64,000 nucleotides of DNA from Sycobia sp. Sy_11 (lineage: Eukaryota > Arthropoda > Insecta > Hymenoptera > Epichrysomallidae). The stretch is taken from assembly GCA_018907035.1 (NCBI GenBank), contig JACCIC010000282.1:188501-252500 (forward strand), given 5' to 3'. Of the stretch, positions 36,419 through 45,828 are shown piece after piece. Under the pieces are notes generated by a model. That model ran no database searches. It was not told the DNA's origin and worked only from the letters and a program-made list of their open reading frames with translations. The first letter of the stretch is position 1. Every line of letters begins with the position of its first letter. The translations under genes and the position numbers were made by a program.

Positions 36419-37574
36419 CGGATATCGAAGAAAAATTTAAATTTAAGGTAGAGGGAGCATAGAATATAACTTATTTTTATTTTTTATTATTTTTAACTTT
36501 TCATCTAATTTAATTTAATTTTTAGTAATAAGTTTTGTTTCAGATTTATCAGGGGTGATAATAAACAATGACAGTCTGGCTGTCATTATATTAGTATAGT
36601 ATATTATAGTATAAAGACTGGAAGATCGATAAAAAGATTTATTAACTTTATATTAAGAATAACTTATCGATAAAAATATTTCATAGTAAAATATAAATTT
36701 TATTAAGGAACTTCTTTAGAATTAAATTATTAATAATAGAACATCATTTTTCATTAATTGGTTCTAAATATGAATTTGCGATTAAAATGTTGTTAATTAT
36801 ATGTAAAATAAATCTTGAAAATAACTCTGGTTTTTAAGATGTTTTAGCGTTAGGAAGGTTGTAGGAATACTCGCGTATCAGGAAGATTACAAAATCATAT
36901 TGCTGTAGACGGTTGCCCTGGTCGATGTGGCGCTACAAAATTCCAACTGTCAACAAATTTTCCGCCACTTGATCAAGTTCAGAGATCGATAGAATATAAT
37001 TACTGCAACCGTACAATTTTCTTTTAACGCTTTTACCAAATTGGAATTTGATAACGCTTGCAGAATTAAGGTCTAAACCGCCATCTTATTGATTATCTAA
37101 AAAAAACTTCAAAGATATGTTGTACACTTTTGCAAACTTTAATACTTTGTATTAATGCATATAAGAAACGTTTCAACTATTATCCTTTAAAAATAACAGG
37201 AAGAATGAGTAATTTTAATGTCAAATGAATTAATCTTAGATAAATGACAAAATTCCTTGAACTGTTGCATATTAAGTAGTATATTTTAGTATTCTGTTCT
37301 ATAACTTTTTTTAGTCGTTGGAGTTTGTAATTTAAGAATGTGAAAAAATCAAATACGACTATCATTATGTTTTAAAATTTCTATATAATTGACTAGTAAC
37401 ACTACAGTTGAGATACTTTAAAATAATGTATATAAAAAATTGAATTATGAAGTAACGATATTTGTTTTTAATTTAACTTCAATTGCATTCAAAAATGTAT
37501 ACATGCAGTATACATATAGTAAAGTATTTTCATTTAATCAATATCAATTTATATATTTAATATTTTATTTACAG

Positions 37575-37751
37575 GATAATCTACCCCGTGTTGCACAATT
37601 CAAATATCAGATCTTGAATGGATATAACAAGTGTATTTTGAAAGTTATGGATATATTAGTAGCAGAACCATTGAGAATCAAAAAGAAAATTAAGGATAAA
37701 TTCTACCCGTGTGAGCCAATTGATGAAGATCCTAAAAAAAAAAAGAAATAA
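37575..37751 (+). CDS. QIL1: MIC13/QIL1-like MICOS subunit, exon 2
   Basis: After the acceptor TATTTTATTTACAG (to 37574) the frame runs DNLPRVAQFKYQILNGYNKC, then ILKVMDILVAEPLRIKKKIK, and ends in a lysine run before TAA. The intron phase is 0 on both sides, so the two exons join cleanly to about 105 residues, close to the 100-125 usual for this family. The LP..., N.G....V...L...P pattern matches the C-terminal half of MIC13. The C-terminal KKKKK is low-complexity (A-rich codons). AATAAA is present near 37955, a likely polyadenylation signal. An additional small exon between the two cannot be excluded but is not needed. Confidence 0.75.
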   Translation, partial: DNLPRVAQFKYQILNGYNKCILKVMDILVAEPLRIKKKIKDKFYPCEPIDEDPKKKKK

Positions 37752-40379
37752 CTTATAGCATTGATAAACTGAACTGCATTCATCTAAAAATATATCACTT
37801 TATAATGTGTAATTTTAATTAGATTTCAGTCATCATTTATATGGGATTTGTAACGTAACTTAATAATTCGTAAATAAGTAATATAATTGATAATCTGTGA
37901 AATAGTAATTTTTAATCTGTATGTACTGTTCCGCAGTCATAAAAATAGTTAATGTAATAAAACAATTTCGTTAAGTCATTGTAATAAATTAGCACAATGT
38001 TTTGAGGTGAAATACTTTTAAAAAATTATTTTGTGATTTTATAATTAAAAATAAGATTTTAAAGCTTCTCAGAGCCTTGCACTAAACTTTTATGTGCCAC
38101 TACTGTCCACCTTACCAACATCAATATTGATTAAAATAATAGCCAACCTATCTCATCAAGATGGCCATTTGGATTCCAACTGGTTAATAATTTCGGTTAA
38201 ATAGCATTGTTAGCTTGAAATATGTCATGCTATTCTCCCACTTTATTTTATATATGACTTATATTAAAAGATCATATTGCCACGCAATATATAATTTTTG
38301 TATAATTATACACATTTTTGTACAGGATGAAATCAATCACGCTCTTTACATTTATCGTTTACTTAAATTTTATAACAATCAGTCAGATGTAGTAAAATTA
38401 TAATTTATTTATTTACTTTAAAATTCTAGCAAGTACAAACAACCTGTAGTAAATTCTGTATAGTTAACATATAGAACCCGCTGCCGTTATGAAACGATTT
38501 TCCCGTTGTAGATACTTATAAACTAAATATTACAATTCTTGTATTAACAAGCTATTAATGCATATCTTAAACATCATTGATCTTTAATTTTTTTTTTAAT
38601 TTTTAAAAAGCTTTATTCGCAGCTTGACACAGTACCTGACGTACTAAGAAAATTCTTTTAGGGCTCCTTAGGTGTGAATATAAGTATAAATCATTCTAAT
38701 TAATAAAATCTAAAATAAAATAGAACAAATTTTATTATTATTTTGGGTATTTATAAACATTCTACTGCTGCCTTTTTAATTATAAAGAATTCTATAATTG
38801 ATATCAGATTTTATAACAAAATTTATTTTGAAATTAAATGTAAAGTTTTAAAATTTTTTCCTTTTTTAATAATTTACTTAAATTCTATGAGAAAATCCAA
38901 ATTTATAAGTAATTGTATAACTGTTGGAATCGTTTTTTGATTAAGTCTATAAATACATCAAAAAATTAAACAAAAAATTCTATTTCGAATTTTTTTCTCA
39001 ACAAATTATAGATCCGTTGGTAGCAAGCTTGTCTACGTAGCGATTCATTAGTTATTATTAATTCGTGATCTTATAGATTCAATAATTAACTTCTCAGATA
39101 ATTTTTTGCTTCAATAATGACTTATTGTAGATCATTTGTTTCGGTAATTTTTTTAACATTTATTAAAATTATACATACTGTACGTTTTTTGAAGTATTTA
39201 ACATACAATATTGATTTTACACTTAACATTATAGCACATTAAAATTGATCAATTAATCTATTGAAGTATTGGCGTCATGGAACACATTAGAATAACATTT
39301 CTTACTTTCTGATAAAGTAATTACACCACCAATAACTTTAACTTTTTATTAACAAGTGGCTTGGATATTATTTGTTCTCACTTTCTAACGCGCATTAAAA
39401 GTTTTTTTCAATTTAGAGTTGTAACGTTAATTTTCAAAATTGTCCAACAATTTACTTAATAGAAATATAGAACAAAGAAAATAGTATCTAAAGAATACTA
39501 ACCCAGATTAAAGATTTTGCCGAAGATAATGCAATCACACAGTACAATATTCTAGTCATAACTACCGGAATGTACATATGTAGCCAACAAATTTGCTTAT
39601 CATATTTTCTTTGATAATGGAATATTTTTACCTTTTATTTTCGATTCATTATCATATTCCTTTACGATTAGATATTTCAAGTTCATTTTTACTAAAGTTT
39701 GCAATAAATCTTTCATTAAATCCAAACTACTAGAACAGGGGTAAATATCATTAACTGTTCATTCATTTTTATATTTTGATTAGGTGTATCAGCAAAACGA
39801 ATTCATTTTGAAATTAGTCACTCAATATTTTTTATAGTATATAACAAATATACTATAAAAAAAATTTTTCATAGTATACGAACTATATAGTACTTTTTTG
39901 AATGGCGTGCGCAAACCTCGTCCTTTCATGTGCGTTTTGCTTGTGCAAAGCAGCTGTTTCGAGCACTCTGACGAAGAGCATGCACAAAGCAATTGTGTTT
40001 TATTGCATACACACCGAAGTAGACAAATCACCTGTACTTACTTAATTCAGTCCAAGTGGTCTAGTACTCATTATTACTCTTATTTTGAGTATTTCGCCTT
40101 GCATTATTCTAAATGCAAATTTCATTTAGTCAATTAGCTTTTCACTCAAATTAGTACGATAATTATACTAGTGAATCGTTGTTCAATTTTTTTTTGTTAT
40201 ACTAAATATTATTTTATTAGGCGGTTGGGCTGCGTCCTCCTTCCGAACAACCCGTTACTCTCCGGCCGTGCACCCTCTAAACTTACTTATTCCCGCTATT
40301 AAGACTTAAAAATTTGGAGAACTACTAAATAATTATACCAAGTTTTGCCGTTTAAAAAAATAAAGTTTGATACGTTCGA
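37752..40379. other. AT-rich sequence downstream of the MIC13-like gene, no gene seen
   Basis: Only chance ORFs. A 15-bp perfect inverted repeat lies at 39828-39862. The patches 39895-40040 and 40225-40300 are less AT-rich, without a recognisable product. Confidence 0.5.
39828..39862. repeat. Perfect 15-bp inverted repeat (AT-rich hairpin)
   Basis: The arms TTTTTTATAGTATAT and ATATACTATAAAAAA flank a 5-base loop AACAA. A related CATAGTATACGAACTATATAG segment follows at about 39870, so the region has more than one self-complementary option. Confidence 0.85.
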
Positions 40380-40619
40380 GCGAAACACGCAATTGTAGCA
40401 TGGATATTTTTCGCTTTGCTCGGGTGCCAAACATAAATAGGAGGAAAGAAAACAGTGAAAGAGAATACATCTACTGGAGCCCTTACCGTAACTATTGTTG
40501 ATCTATCTAGAGGATCGGTACATTCTATAGGTAGTCAGATAGCGAGACTAGAATGCTTGAGCATGAGATCCTGTTTAAAATGATTTAATTGGTACAAAAT
40601 ATATTTTGTGTTATGAAGA

Positions 40620-41420
40620 GTCAGTCCATATATGTGAATATAAAAAAAAATATTAAGAAAGGTCCACATAAAGTGGATGAAATAATTGATGCTTTAACAT
40701 AGAAGAAGGAGAAAAAATTTTAAGAAAATAAAAAATGATTTGGATAAGCATTTCACAGCAAAATATTATGGCCACAGTTAAGAGGCCTGCTTCTAATCGT
40801 TGAAATCTTGTTTCCACGATGCAATAAATGAGAACTGTTGAACAACCGATAAAGTATCTGAGATTCAGAGCACGTAGAAAAAAAGCATAAAAATGTATTC
40901 TCGAAATTGAGATGTAGATGCGATAGCCGTAGTACATGATAATATTTGCGAAAGTATTAAACCTTTGAATTCGAAGGCGGATGTATAATCGATCTGATGC
41001 ACAACAGCGAATGAGGTGTTTATTGAGCTTAACAACACAAATTATGACATTCAAAAGAGTCTGGTTGAAGCGCTCTGGAAAACCTCAGGGCAGAATGCAG
41101 TGTTAGAAATTTGAACGCCAGAAGAATTCTAGAGATTATAAATCTGGATGGTTCAGTGATAAAGGAAGAGGTGCACGAAGATCATCAAGGGTAAATATTC
41201 GAATCATCCAGATACATTTAGGATTAAAGTTAACAAAAATAACACATTGGAGGAACATTCTACTATCATCCTTTTAGAGAAGGTTGTAGAAAATATTGAA
41301 GAATGTCTTTTGAACTTAGGTTTGATGAATTAATGCATGCGACGTCTTAAATAATTAGGTGCTTTCAATGCCTAAATTATAAACATTGGATTTATCGCTG
41401 TCAAAATTCGGTGCAGAATT
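40620..41420 (+). pseudogene. Decayed R1-like non-LTR ORF1 (gag-like)
   Basis: At 41360-41401 the plus strand encodes RCFQCLNYKHWIYRCQN, a CX2CX4HX4C zinc knuckle. It is followed in a shifted frame by IYCYRF..LVGY, which fits the second knuckle of an R1-type ORF1. Upstream to about 40620 the sequence has the higher GC and Lys/Glu-rich coding texture of such proteins but is full of stops. No endonuclease or reverse transcriptase follows, because Penelope-like sequence begins by about 41500. A minus-strand ORF over 40653-41054 is a shadow of it. The clade call is tentative. Confidence 0.45.
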
Positions 41421-41871
41421 TATTGCTATCGGTTCTAGCTGGTCGGTTACGGCACTTTTTTCAATCGCTAAAGATGCCCTTTCAAATGATAAGCCAAATG
41501 ATCGAAGTTTTTCTAGCATGAACACGAGCCTTTACAAACTTCAAAATGTTCACATTTTCTAGAATCAGAATAATGTTAATTTTTCCTTCTTTTTGAATTG
41601 GAATAAGCATTATTAAACTAATGTGTATATAAGTAAACGAAGAGTATATATATTTTCACGAAGAAATTTCAAGTATCTAGAAACGTTGGAGTTTGTTGAT
41701 GTGGAAATTTTTATTCAAGGGAAGGAGATGGTGGAGCTAATATTACTGAGAAATTTATTTAAATTTTCATATTCTAGATTTGACGAGGGTGATTGTAAAT
41801 AAGGCTAGTCTAACTATCATACTTTAATTATACTTTTTCCGACTGCTTATATACAAATTAATATGGATATT

Positions 41872-42021
41872 TTGGAACATGGTATTAATAATACGTATAA
41901 AAGGAAGAATCTTGAAAGTATTCACATTTCCAGGAATCGGAATAATGTGAATTTAATGTTAGAGTCTAATAAATTGGACAATATTTATCATTCCTTATTA
42001 AATTGATTGGTTTTGAACAAT
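41872..42021 (+). pseudogene. C-terminal piece of PLE GIY-YIG endonuclease
   Basis: The frame reads MDILEHGINNTYKRKNLESI then HISRNRNNVNLMLESNKLDN and IYHSLLN before a TGA. It is the C-terminal end of the endonuclease domain (E..I.....N.....S..LD..Y...L). It is open for about 50 codons, better preserved than copy C. Upstream residues needed for catalysis are missing. Confidence 0.6.
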
Positions 42022-42107
42022 TTGTGTAGAGGGGGAATTTAGATTTAATTTACTAAATTTGGTAGTGAGGATAAGGTATATATAGAATAGAATATAAGGT
42101 TTAGTTT

Positions 42108-42145
42108 AGTGCCTGATGAGGAGCCGTAGCGAGCTCGAAACGTTG
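42108..42145 (+). ncRNA. Hammerhead-ribozyme-like motif (PLE copy D)
   Basis: The core box CTGATGA is intact at 42113-42119. A stem GAGC-CGTAGCGA-GCTC follows at 42121-42136, and the GAAAC box at 42137-42141. One extra G (42120) sits between the first box and the stem as I pair it. Stems I and III cannot be closed convincingly by eye. Hammerhead motifs have been reported in the terminal repeats of Penelope-like elements, which supports the reading. Confidence 0.5.
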
Positions 42146-42436
42146 GACTGGATCTTCAATTAGGTAAGGGTGTTGCGGACAGTCAAAGTACACTTTACTA
42201 ACAAAAATTATTTTAGCTAATATTTTATTTTCAGATTAGTTTTGGTCAGGGGTGACCGTATACAAGGATAGTCTGACTGTCATTATAATTTTTAATTTAA
42301 TTTTTATTTTTATTTTTATTATTTTTCTGTATAGCTATATTAATATTAATGTAGATATGTATTAATATTGTTACGTATTGTTTTCGATTGATTTGCTTGG
42401 ACTGTAAGACCAATGAAAAAATATTTATTAATTAGT

Positions 42437-42441
42437 CTAAC
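42437..42441 (+). repeat. Target-site duplication of the young BEL element, left copy
   Basis: CTAAC directly before the 5' LTR; the same five bases directly follow the 3' LTR at 51213-51217. Five bases is the usual BEL/Pao duplication length. Confidence 0.9.
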
Positions 42442-43404
42442 TGTTCGCACGATACTGTCGAATGTCCGACCACGTGTAAATGTGGTCAACGTGCATCGTA
42501 TTGTACCGACACATGGCAAATTGTAAGGGGCTCGTTCGTTTAAGGCGTAGATATAATTCATGGAGTAAGGCGGATCTCTCCGAAGTCCAGGTAGTACCCC
42601 TCCCCCCGACCCTTTTTGGTGGCACTTGGGCTAGGAGACAGCTAAGGCGGAAAATAGCGGTATTCTATCTTTGTCAGCGGCGCGTAGTAGTTCTTATAGA
42701 GGATTGTCGTGTATAGCGGAGTTTAGTTTTTATTATTTAGTATTTACATTTTATTATTGTTATTTTGATAACGAATTATATATTAACAATATTTATTAGT
42801 TTAGTGCGACGTAGATTAAGATTGTAGTGTGTGTTGCTTTTGTGTGTCATTGTTGTGACGTATCTGCGGGACAGAGTGCCAGGCTCTGGGGAGATTTCGC
42901 ATCGCGAATCTCCGAGGAAGTTCCCATGCGGCACGTTGTGCCCAGTGGCCGTGTTTCGCGTCGAGGGCTGAACCCGTTCCTGAGACGTCAGGGCCGCGAC
43001 ACGGAGTAGGAGGTACTTTGCGGAACGTTCCTCCCCGTTTTTGACCTCGCTTGCCTACGAGTGTTACTCGTAGCAACATTGTATAGCGGTGGAGATCTCC
43101 ATATCATGTAACGTATCGTTTTTAACATAAGTGCGATTATTTTGTTGTTAAGTGCGCAGTATTTTATAGGTCGGCCGACACGTATCGCGATATTGTGTCT
43201 TAACGTATGTGTGTAACATTTTATTTTGATTTTGCGTTCAGTTTAGGCTTTTTCCTCCACTCACTGAGTGGAGGTTTTTTATGCCTCGCGTATTTTAAAT
43301 AAAGATTATTTTAATTTTAGCAACATCTTCTAATTTATTTCTTCCCTCACCGAATGCGTATTCCTTCCTTTAACTCCGATTTATCTTGAGATATTACGTG
43401 AACA
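42442..43404 (+). repeat. 5' LTR of young BEL element
   Basis: It starts TGTTCGCACGATACTGTCGA and ends ATTACGTGAACA (TG...CA). It contains the near-perfect hairpin CCTCCACTCA-C-TGAGTGGAGG (about 43255-43275), and AATAAA soon after (about 43300), consistent with the R region and poly(A) signal. Short ORFs on both strands (for example 42480-42716) are present in both LTR copies but show no gene character. The offset to the 3' LTR is exactly 7808 bases. Confidence 0.95.
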
Positions 43405-43711
43405 TTTTTTGGTGCCCCGGGTGAGGAATGCGTGTTCGAGGGTTGAATCTATTTGCAATTTATATCTTATAATTTAAAATAAGTAATTGTAAGTTTTCAT
43501 TAATATTTTTAAAGATAAGATTAATTTACTATAGTAGGTATAAGATTTGTGTGCATAGTTATAGTTTAATTTTAAGAATTTAATTGTAAGGTCAGTCCAC
43601 CTAGAAGGTTTCAATTACGTATCAATTTTAGATAAATATTTTGAACGCTGAAGTGGTTCGTTTAGTTACCTCGGGTTTATAGTGTGAATAGTTAGCAAAC
43701 GCGACAATATA
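43405..43711 (+). other. BEL leader with primer-binding region
   Basis: The leader begins TTTTTTGGTGCCCCGGGTGA directly after the LTR. The TGGTGCC... segment is the likely tRNA primer-binding site, since it starts with the TGG that pairs with tRNA CCA. The leader is then cut by the mariner and resumes for 10 bases (45000-45009) before the gag start. Confidence 0.65.
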
Positions 43712-43744
43712 TTAGGAGTGTGAATAAGTCTTTCCCGTTTTTTG
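43712..43744 (+). repeat. Mariner left terminal inverted repeat
   Basis: TTAGGAGTGTGAATAAGTC then TTTCCCGTTTTTTG. It differs from the right repeat at positions 2, 6 and 7. Confidence 0.9.
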
Positions 43745-43877
43745 TAATAGATGGCGCCACCAATACTGTGCGAGTATTCAATGGTTACATATGTAATAAT
43801 CAAAGCTTATTCATATGTCAACAATTCCATACTAACACATTAGTTAAAATTTTTTCGCATCATAAATTTTTGATATC

Positions 43878-44921
43878 GTGAAAATGTCGAAATTTGAGCC
43901 GAGTCGACATCATTTGCGGGAAGTTTCACTTTATTGGTTCAATTTGAAGAAATCTGCTGCTGAGACACATCGATTGCTTCATGAGGCTTATGGAGAAGGT
44001 TGTGTCGATGATTCAAGTGTTCGCGGATGGTTTCGACGCTTCAAAAGCGGTGATTTCGACGTGGAAGACAAGGAGCGTTCCGGGCGGCCGCAAATCTTTG
44101 AAGATCGAGAATTGGCGACTTTGCTTGATGAAGATTCTTGTCAAACGCAAGAAGAACTTGCTGAAGCATTGGGAGTTGACCGAACAACCATTTCCAAGCG
44201 TTTGAAAGCCATGGGAATGATCCAAAAGCAAGGAAATTGGGTGCCGTACGAACTGAAGCTGAGAGACGTCGAACGGCGTTTTTTCACTTGCGAACAGCTG
44301 CTTCAGCGACATAAAAGAAAGGGTTTTCTGCATCGTATCGTGACTGGCGATGAAAAGTGGATACGTTACGATAATCCGAAGCGAAGAAAATCATGGGGAC
44401 TACCCGGCCATGCATCATCATCGACGGCCAAGCCAAATATTCATGGCGCCAAGCTCATGTTCTGTATATGGTGGGACCAGCTAGGTGTGGTTTACTATGA
44501 GCTTCTGAAACCGAATGAAAGGATCACAGGCGAGGTCTATCGACGACAATTGATGCGTTTGAGCCGCGCACTGCGAGAAAAACGGCCACAATACTCCGAC
44601 AGGCACGACAAAGTTATTTTGCAACATGACAATGCTCGCCCACATGTTGCACCGCCGGTGAAAACATACTTAGAAACGCTCAAATCGGAAGTCCTACCCC
44701 ACCCGCCGTATAGTCCAGACGTTGCTCCGTCTGATTACCATCTCTTCAGATCGATGACGCATGGCCTGGCTGACCAGCACTTCCATTCCTACGAGGAAGC
44801 CAAAAAATGGGTGGATGACTGGATAGAGGCTAAACCGGTCGAATTTTTTCGCAACGGGATTCGTATGTTGTCAGAAAGATGGGAAAAAGTTGTAGCTAGC
44901 GATGGCCAATACTTTCAATAA
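43878..44921 (+). CDS. Mariner transposase, full-length open frame
   Basis: 347 codons, the usual mariner size. The N-terminal paired-like helix-turn-helix region (residues 1-115) contains KSAAETHRLLHEAYGEG, WFRRFKSGDFDVEDKERSGR and GVDRTTISKRLKAMG. It is followed by the linker motif WVPYEL, usually WVPHEL. The catalytic domain shows TGDEKWI, HDNARPHVA and PYSPDVAPSDYHLF. Exactly 34 residues separate the second and third catalytic Asp, giving DD34D. The closing RWEKVVASDGQYF is typical. The enzyme cuts and pastes the element at TA sites. A second ATG two codons in (43884) may be the true start. There are no stops or shifts, so activity is possible, but the His-to-Tyr change in the linker motif and Val for Leu in YSPDLAPSD could weaken it. 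Confidence 0.93.
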   Translation: MKMSKFEPSRHHLREVSLYWFNLKKSAAETHRLLHEAYGEGCVDDSSVRGWFRRFKSGDFDVEDKERSGRPQIFEDRELATLLDEDSCQTQEELAEALGVDRTTISKRLKAMGMIQKQGNWVPYELKLRDVERRFFTCEQLLQRHKRKGFLHRIVTGDEKWIRYDNPKRRKSWGLPGHASSSTAKPNIHGAKLMFCIWWDQLGVVYYELLKPNERITGEVYRRQLMRLSRALREKRPQYSDRHDKVILQHDNARPHVAPPVKTYLETLKSEVLPHPPYSPDVAPSDYHLFRSMTHGLADQHFHSYEEAKKWVDDWIEAKPVEFFRNGIRMLSERWEKVVASDGQYFQ

Positions 44922-44964
44922 TTCATTTGTAACCATTTTTTCACAATAAAGGCTCAAAATTTGA

Positions 44965-44997
44965 AAAAAAACGGGAAAGACTTATTCACATACCTGA
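44965..44997 (-). repeat. Mariner right terminal inverted repeat
   Basis: Read on the minus strand: TCAGGTATGTGAATAAGTC then TTTCCCGTTTTTTT. The TA target base pair follows at 44998-44999. Confidence 0.9.
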
Positions 44998-45009
44998 TAA
45001 CTTATCATT

Positions 45010-45828
45010 ATGAAACCTGCGGTTTTCAAAAAGCTTACGGCCGCGCAAGGGGCGCGCTTGTCGGAGATAGCATTATTAAATTCGAGAATGCGGGAAAAAT
45101 CTCGGGATAGTTTGAATTTAAATATTATTGAAGCGCGTATCAAGGCGCTTGAAGAAGTATGGACAGAAGCCCGTAAAGTGCATCTGGAAATTATAGCGCA
45201 GAGTGAGGTAGAAGCAGATCGTTACGTAACGGAGGGTGTATTCGCAAACATACAAAGAACGTACGAGGATTCGCTTGATTTTCTGTTGACGTTGGCTGCG
45301 GACTTTGAAAAGGAAAATCGAGATAATGTTTGTTCGCCGGAAAATAGGCACGCGCTAGGTGCTGTAAGGCGGTCAGCAAAATTGCCAAAATTAGAGCTCC
45401 CTAATTTCTCAGGAAAATATGAAGACTGGGAAAGTTTCTATGATTTGTTTAAAGCTCTCGTTCATAATGTTCCGAGCGTGGACGACGCGACTAAACTCCA
45501 GTACCTCAAATCGTGTCTTTCTGGCCCTGCCGCAGATTTAGTAAAGGACGTGGCAACAACAAGCGCTAACTACGCGTCTACGTGGAATGCTTTACGTGCC
45601 CGATTTTATAAACCGCGGTTAACGGTATGTAATCATCTCAATGCGTTAATGAATCTTCCGCATTTAAAACGGGAATGTGCATCGGAAATACGATCTTTCG
45701 CAGATGAGAGCCAGCGGATCGTTCGCGCACTGAAAACCTTAAAAATGCCAGTAGAACAATGGGATGTGTGGCTCGTACACATTATCAGCACGCGTCTAGA
45801 TTCCGAATCTAGAAAATTATGGGAGTAG
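45010..45828 (+). CDS. BEL/Pao gag (structural protein), ends at a premature-looking TAG
   Basis: 272 codons from MKPAVFKKLTAAQGARL. It contains the LPKLELPNFSGKYEDWESFY segment and SCLSGPAADLVKDVA, typical of the BEL capsid region (Pfam DUF1759-like), then RLDSESRKLWE and a TAG at 45826-45828. The same frame continues without another stop through the zinc knuckles and pol (45829-48648). BEL elements normally make one gag-pol polyprotein, so the TAG is either a nonsense mutation or a suppressed stop. The ATG lies 10 bases after the mariner's right TA. Gag would form the particle that packages element RNA in the cytoplasm. Confidence 0.85.
   Translation: MKPAVFKKLTAAQGARLSEIALLNSRMREKSRDSLNLNIIEARIKALEEVWTEARKVHLEIIAQSEVEADRYVTEGVFANIQRTYEDSLDFLLTLAADFEKENRDNVCSPENRHALGAVRRSAKLPKLELPNFSGKYEDWESFYDLFKALVHNVPSVDDATKLQYLKSCLSGPAADLVKDVATTSANYASTWNALRARFYKPRLTVCNHLNALMNLPHLKRECASEIRSFADESQRIVRALKTLKMPVEQWDVWLVHIISTRLDSESRKLWE

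Larger units (their letters stand above)
35985..36660 (+). mobile_element. Penelope-like element 3' part (copy C)
   Basis: It contains the start of a GIY-YIG endonuclease domain, followed by a decayed C-terminal segment, a hammerhead-like hairpin (36388-36416) and a 3' tail block ending GATAAAAAGATTTATTAAC. PLEs are retroelements whose reverse transcriptase is fused to a GIY-YIG endonuclease. The reverse transcriptase part was not recognised upstream. Confidence 0.7.
35105..37574 (+). other. Intron of the MIC13-like gene, with transposon debris
   Basis: It is bounded by GTGAGT and TTTACAG, about 2.47 kb long. It contains an inverted LTR-like fragment (35538-35745), a (TA)n tract (35896-35934) and a plus-strand Penelope-like relic (35985-36660). 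The remaining sequence is AT-rich, with no further exon recognised. Confidence 0.65.
41500..42441 (+). mobile_element. Penelope-like elements, two 3' ends in tandem (copy D)
   Basis: Two versions of the same 3' end occur head to tail. The first (about 41510-41885) has a poor YKLQNVHIF..NQNNVNF piece, a GAAACGTTGGAG box at about 41682 and a TCTAGATTTGACGAGGGTG / TAGTCTAACTATCATA tail. The second (about 41886-42441) has a better GIY-YIG C-terminus, a hammerhead-like motif, the CAGATTAG..GGTCAGGGGTGA tail and the end block ACTGTAAGACCAATGAAAAA. Tandem, partly overlapping copies are a known habit of PLEs. The young BEL element is inserted at the end of the second. Confidence 0.7.
43712..44997 (+). 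mobile_element. Complete mariner (Tc1/mariner) transposon nested in BEL
   Basis: The element is 1286 bp, the standard mariner length, bounded by TA duplications at 43710-43711 and 44998-44999. Its terminal inverted repeats start TTAGGAGTGTGAATAAGTC on the left and TCAGGTATGTGAATAAGTC on the right (reverse complement), followed by shared TTTCCCGTTTTTT. Only three mismatches occur in about 32 bases. One intact transposase frame lies inside. Confidence 0.95.

Noticed and set aside
40653..41054. 133-codon minus-strand ORF
   Set aside because: It lies antisense to the decayed ORF1 with the zinc knuckle, has no recognisable motif, and is best read as a shadow.
42346..43079. Short ORFs inside both BEL LTRs (60-107 codons)
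   Set aside because: They are repeated exactly in both LTRs because the LTRs are copies. The frames lie on both strands and show no protein motif.
44013..44333. 106-codon minus-strand ORF inside the mariner
   Set aside because: Antisense shadow of the transposase gene.
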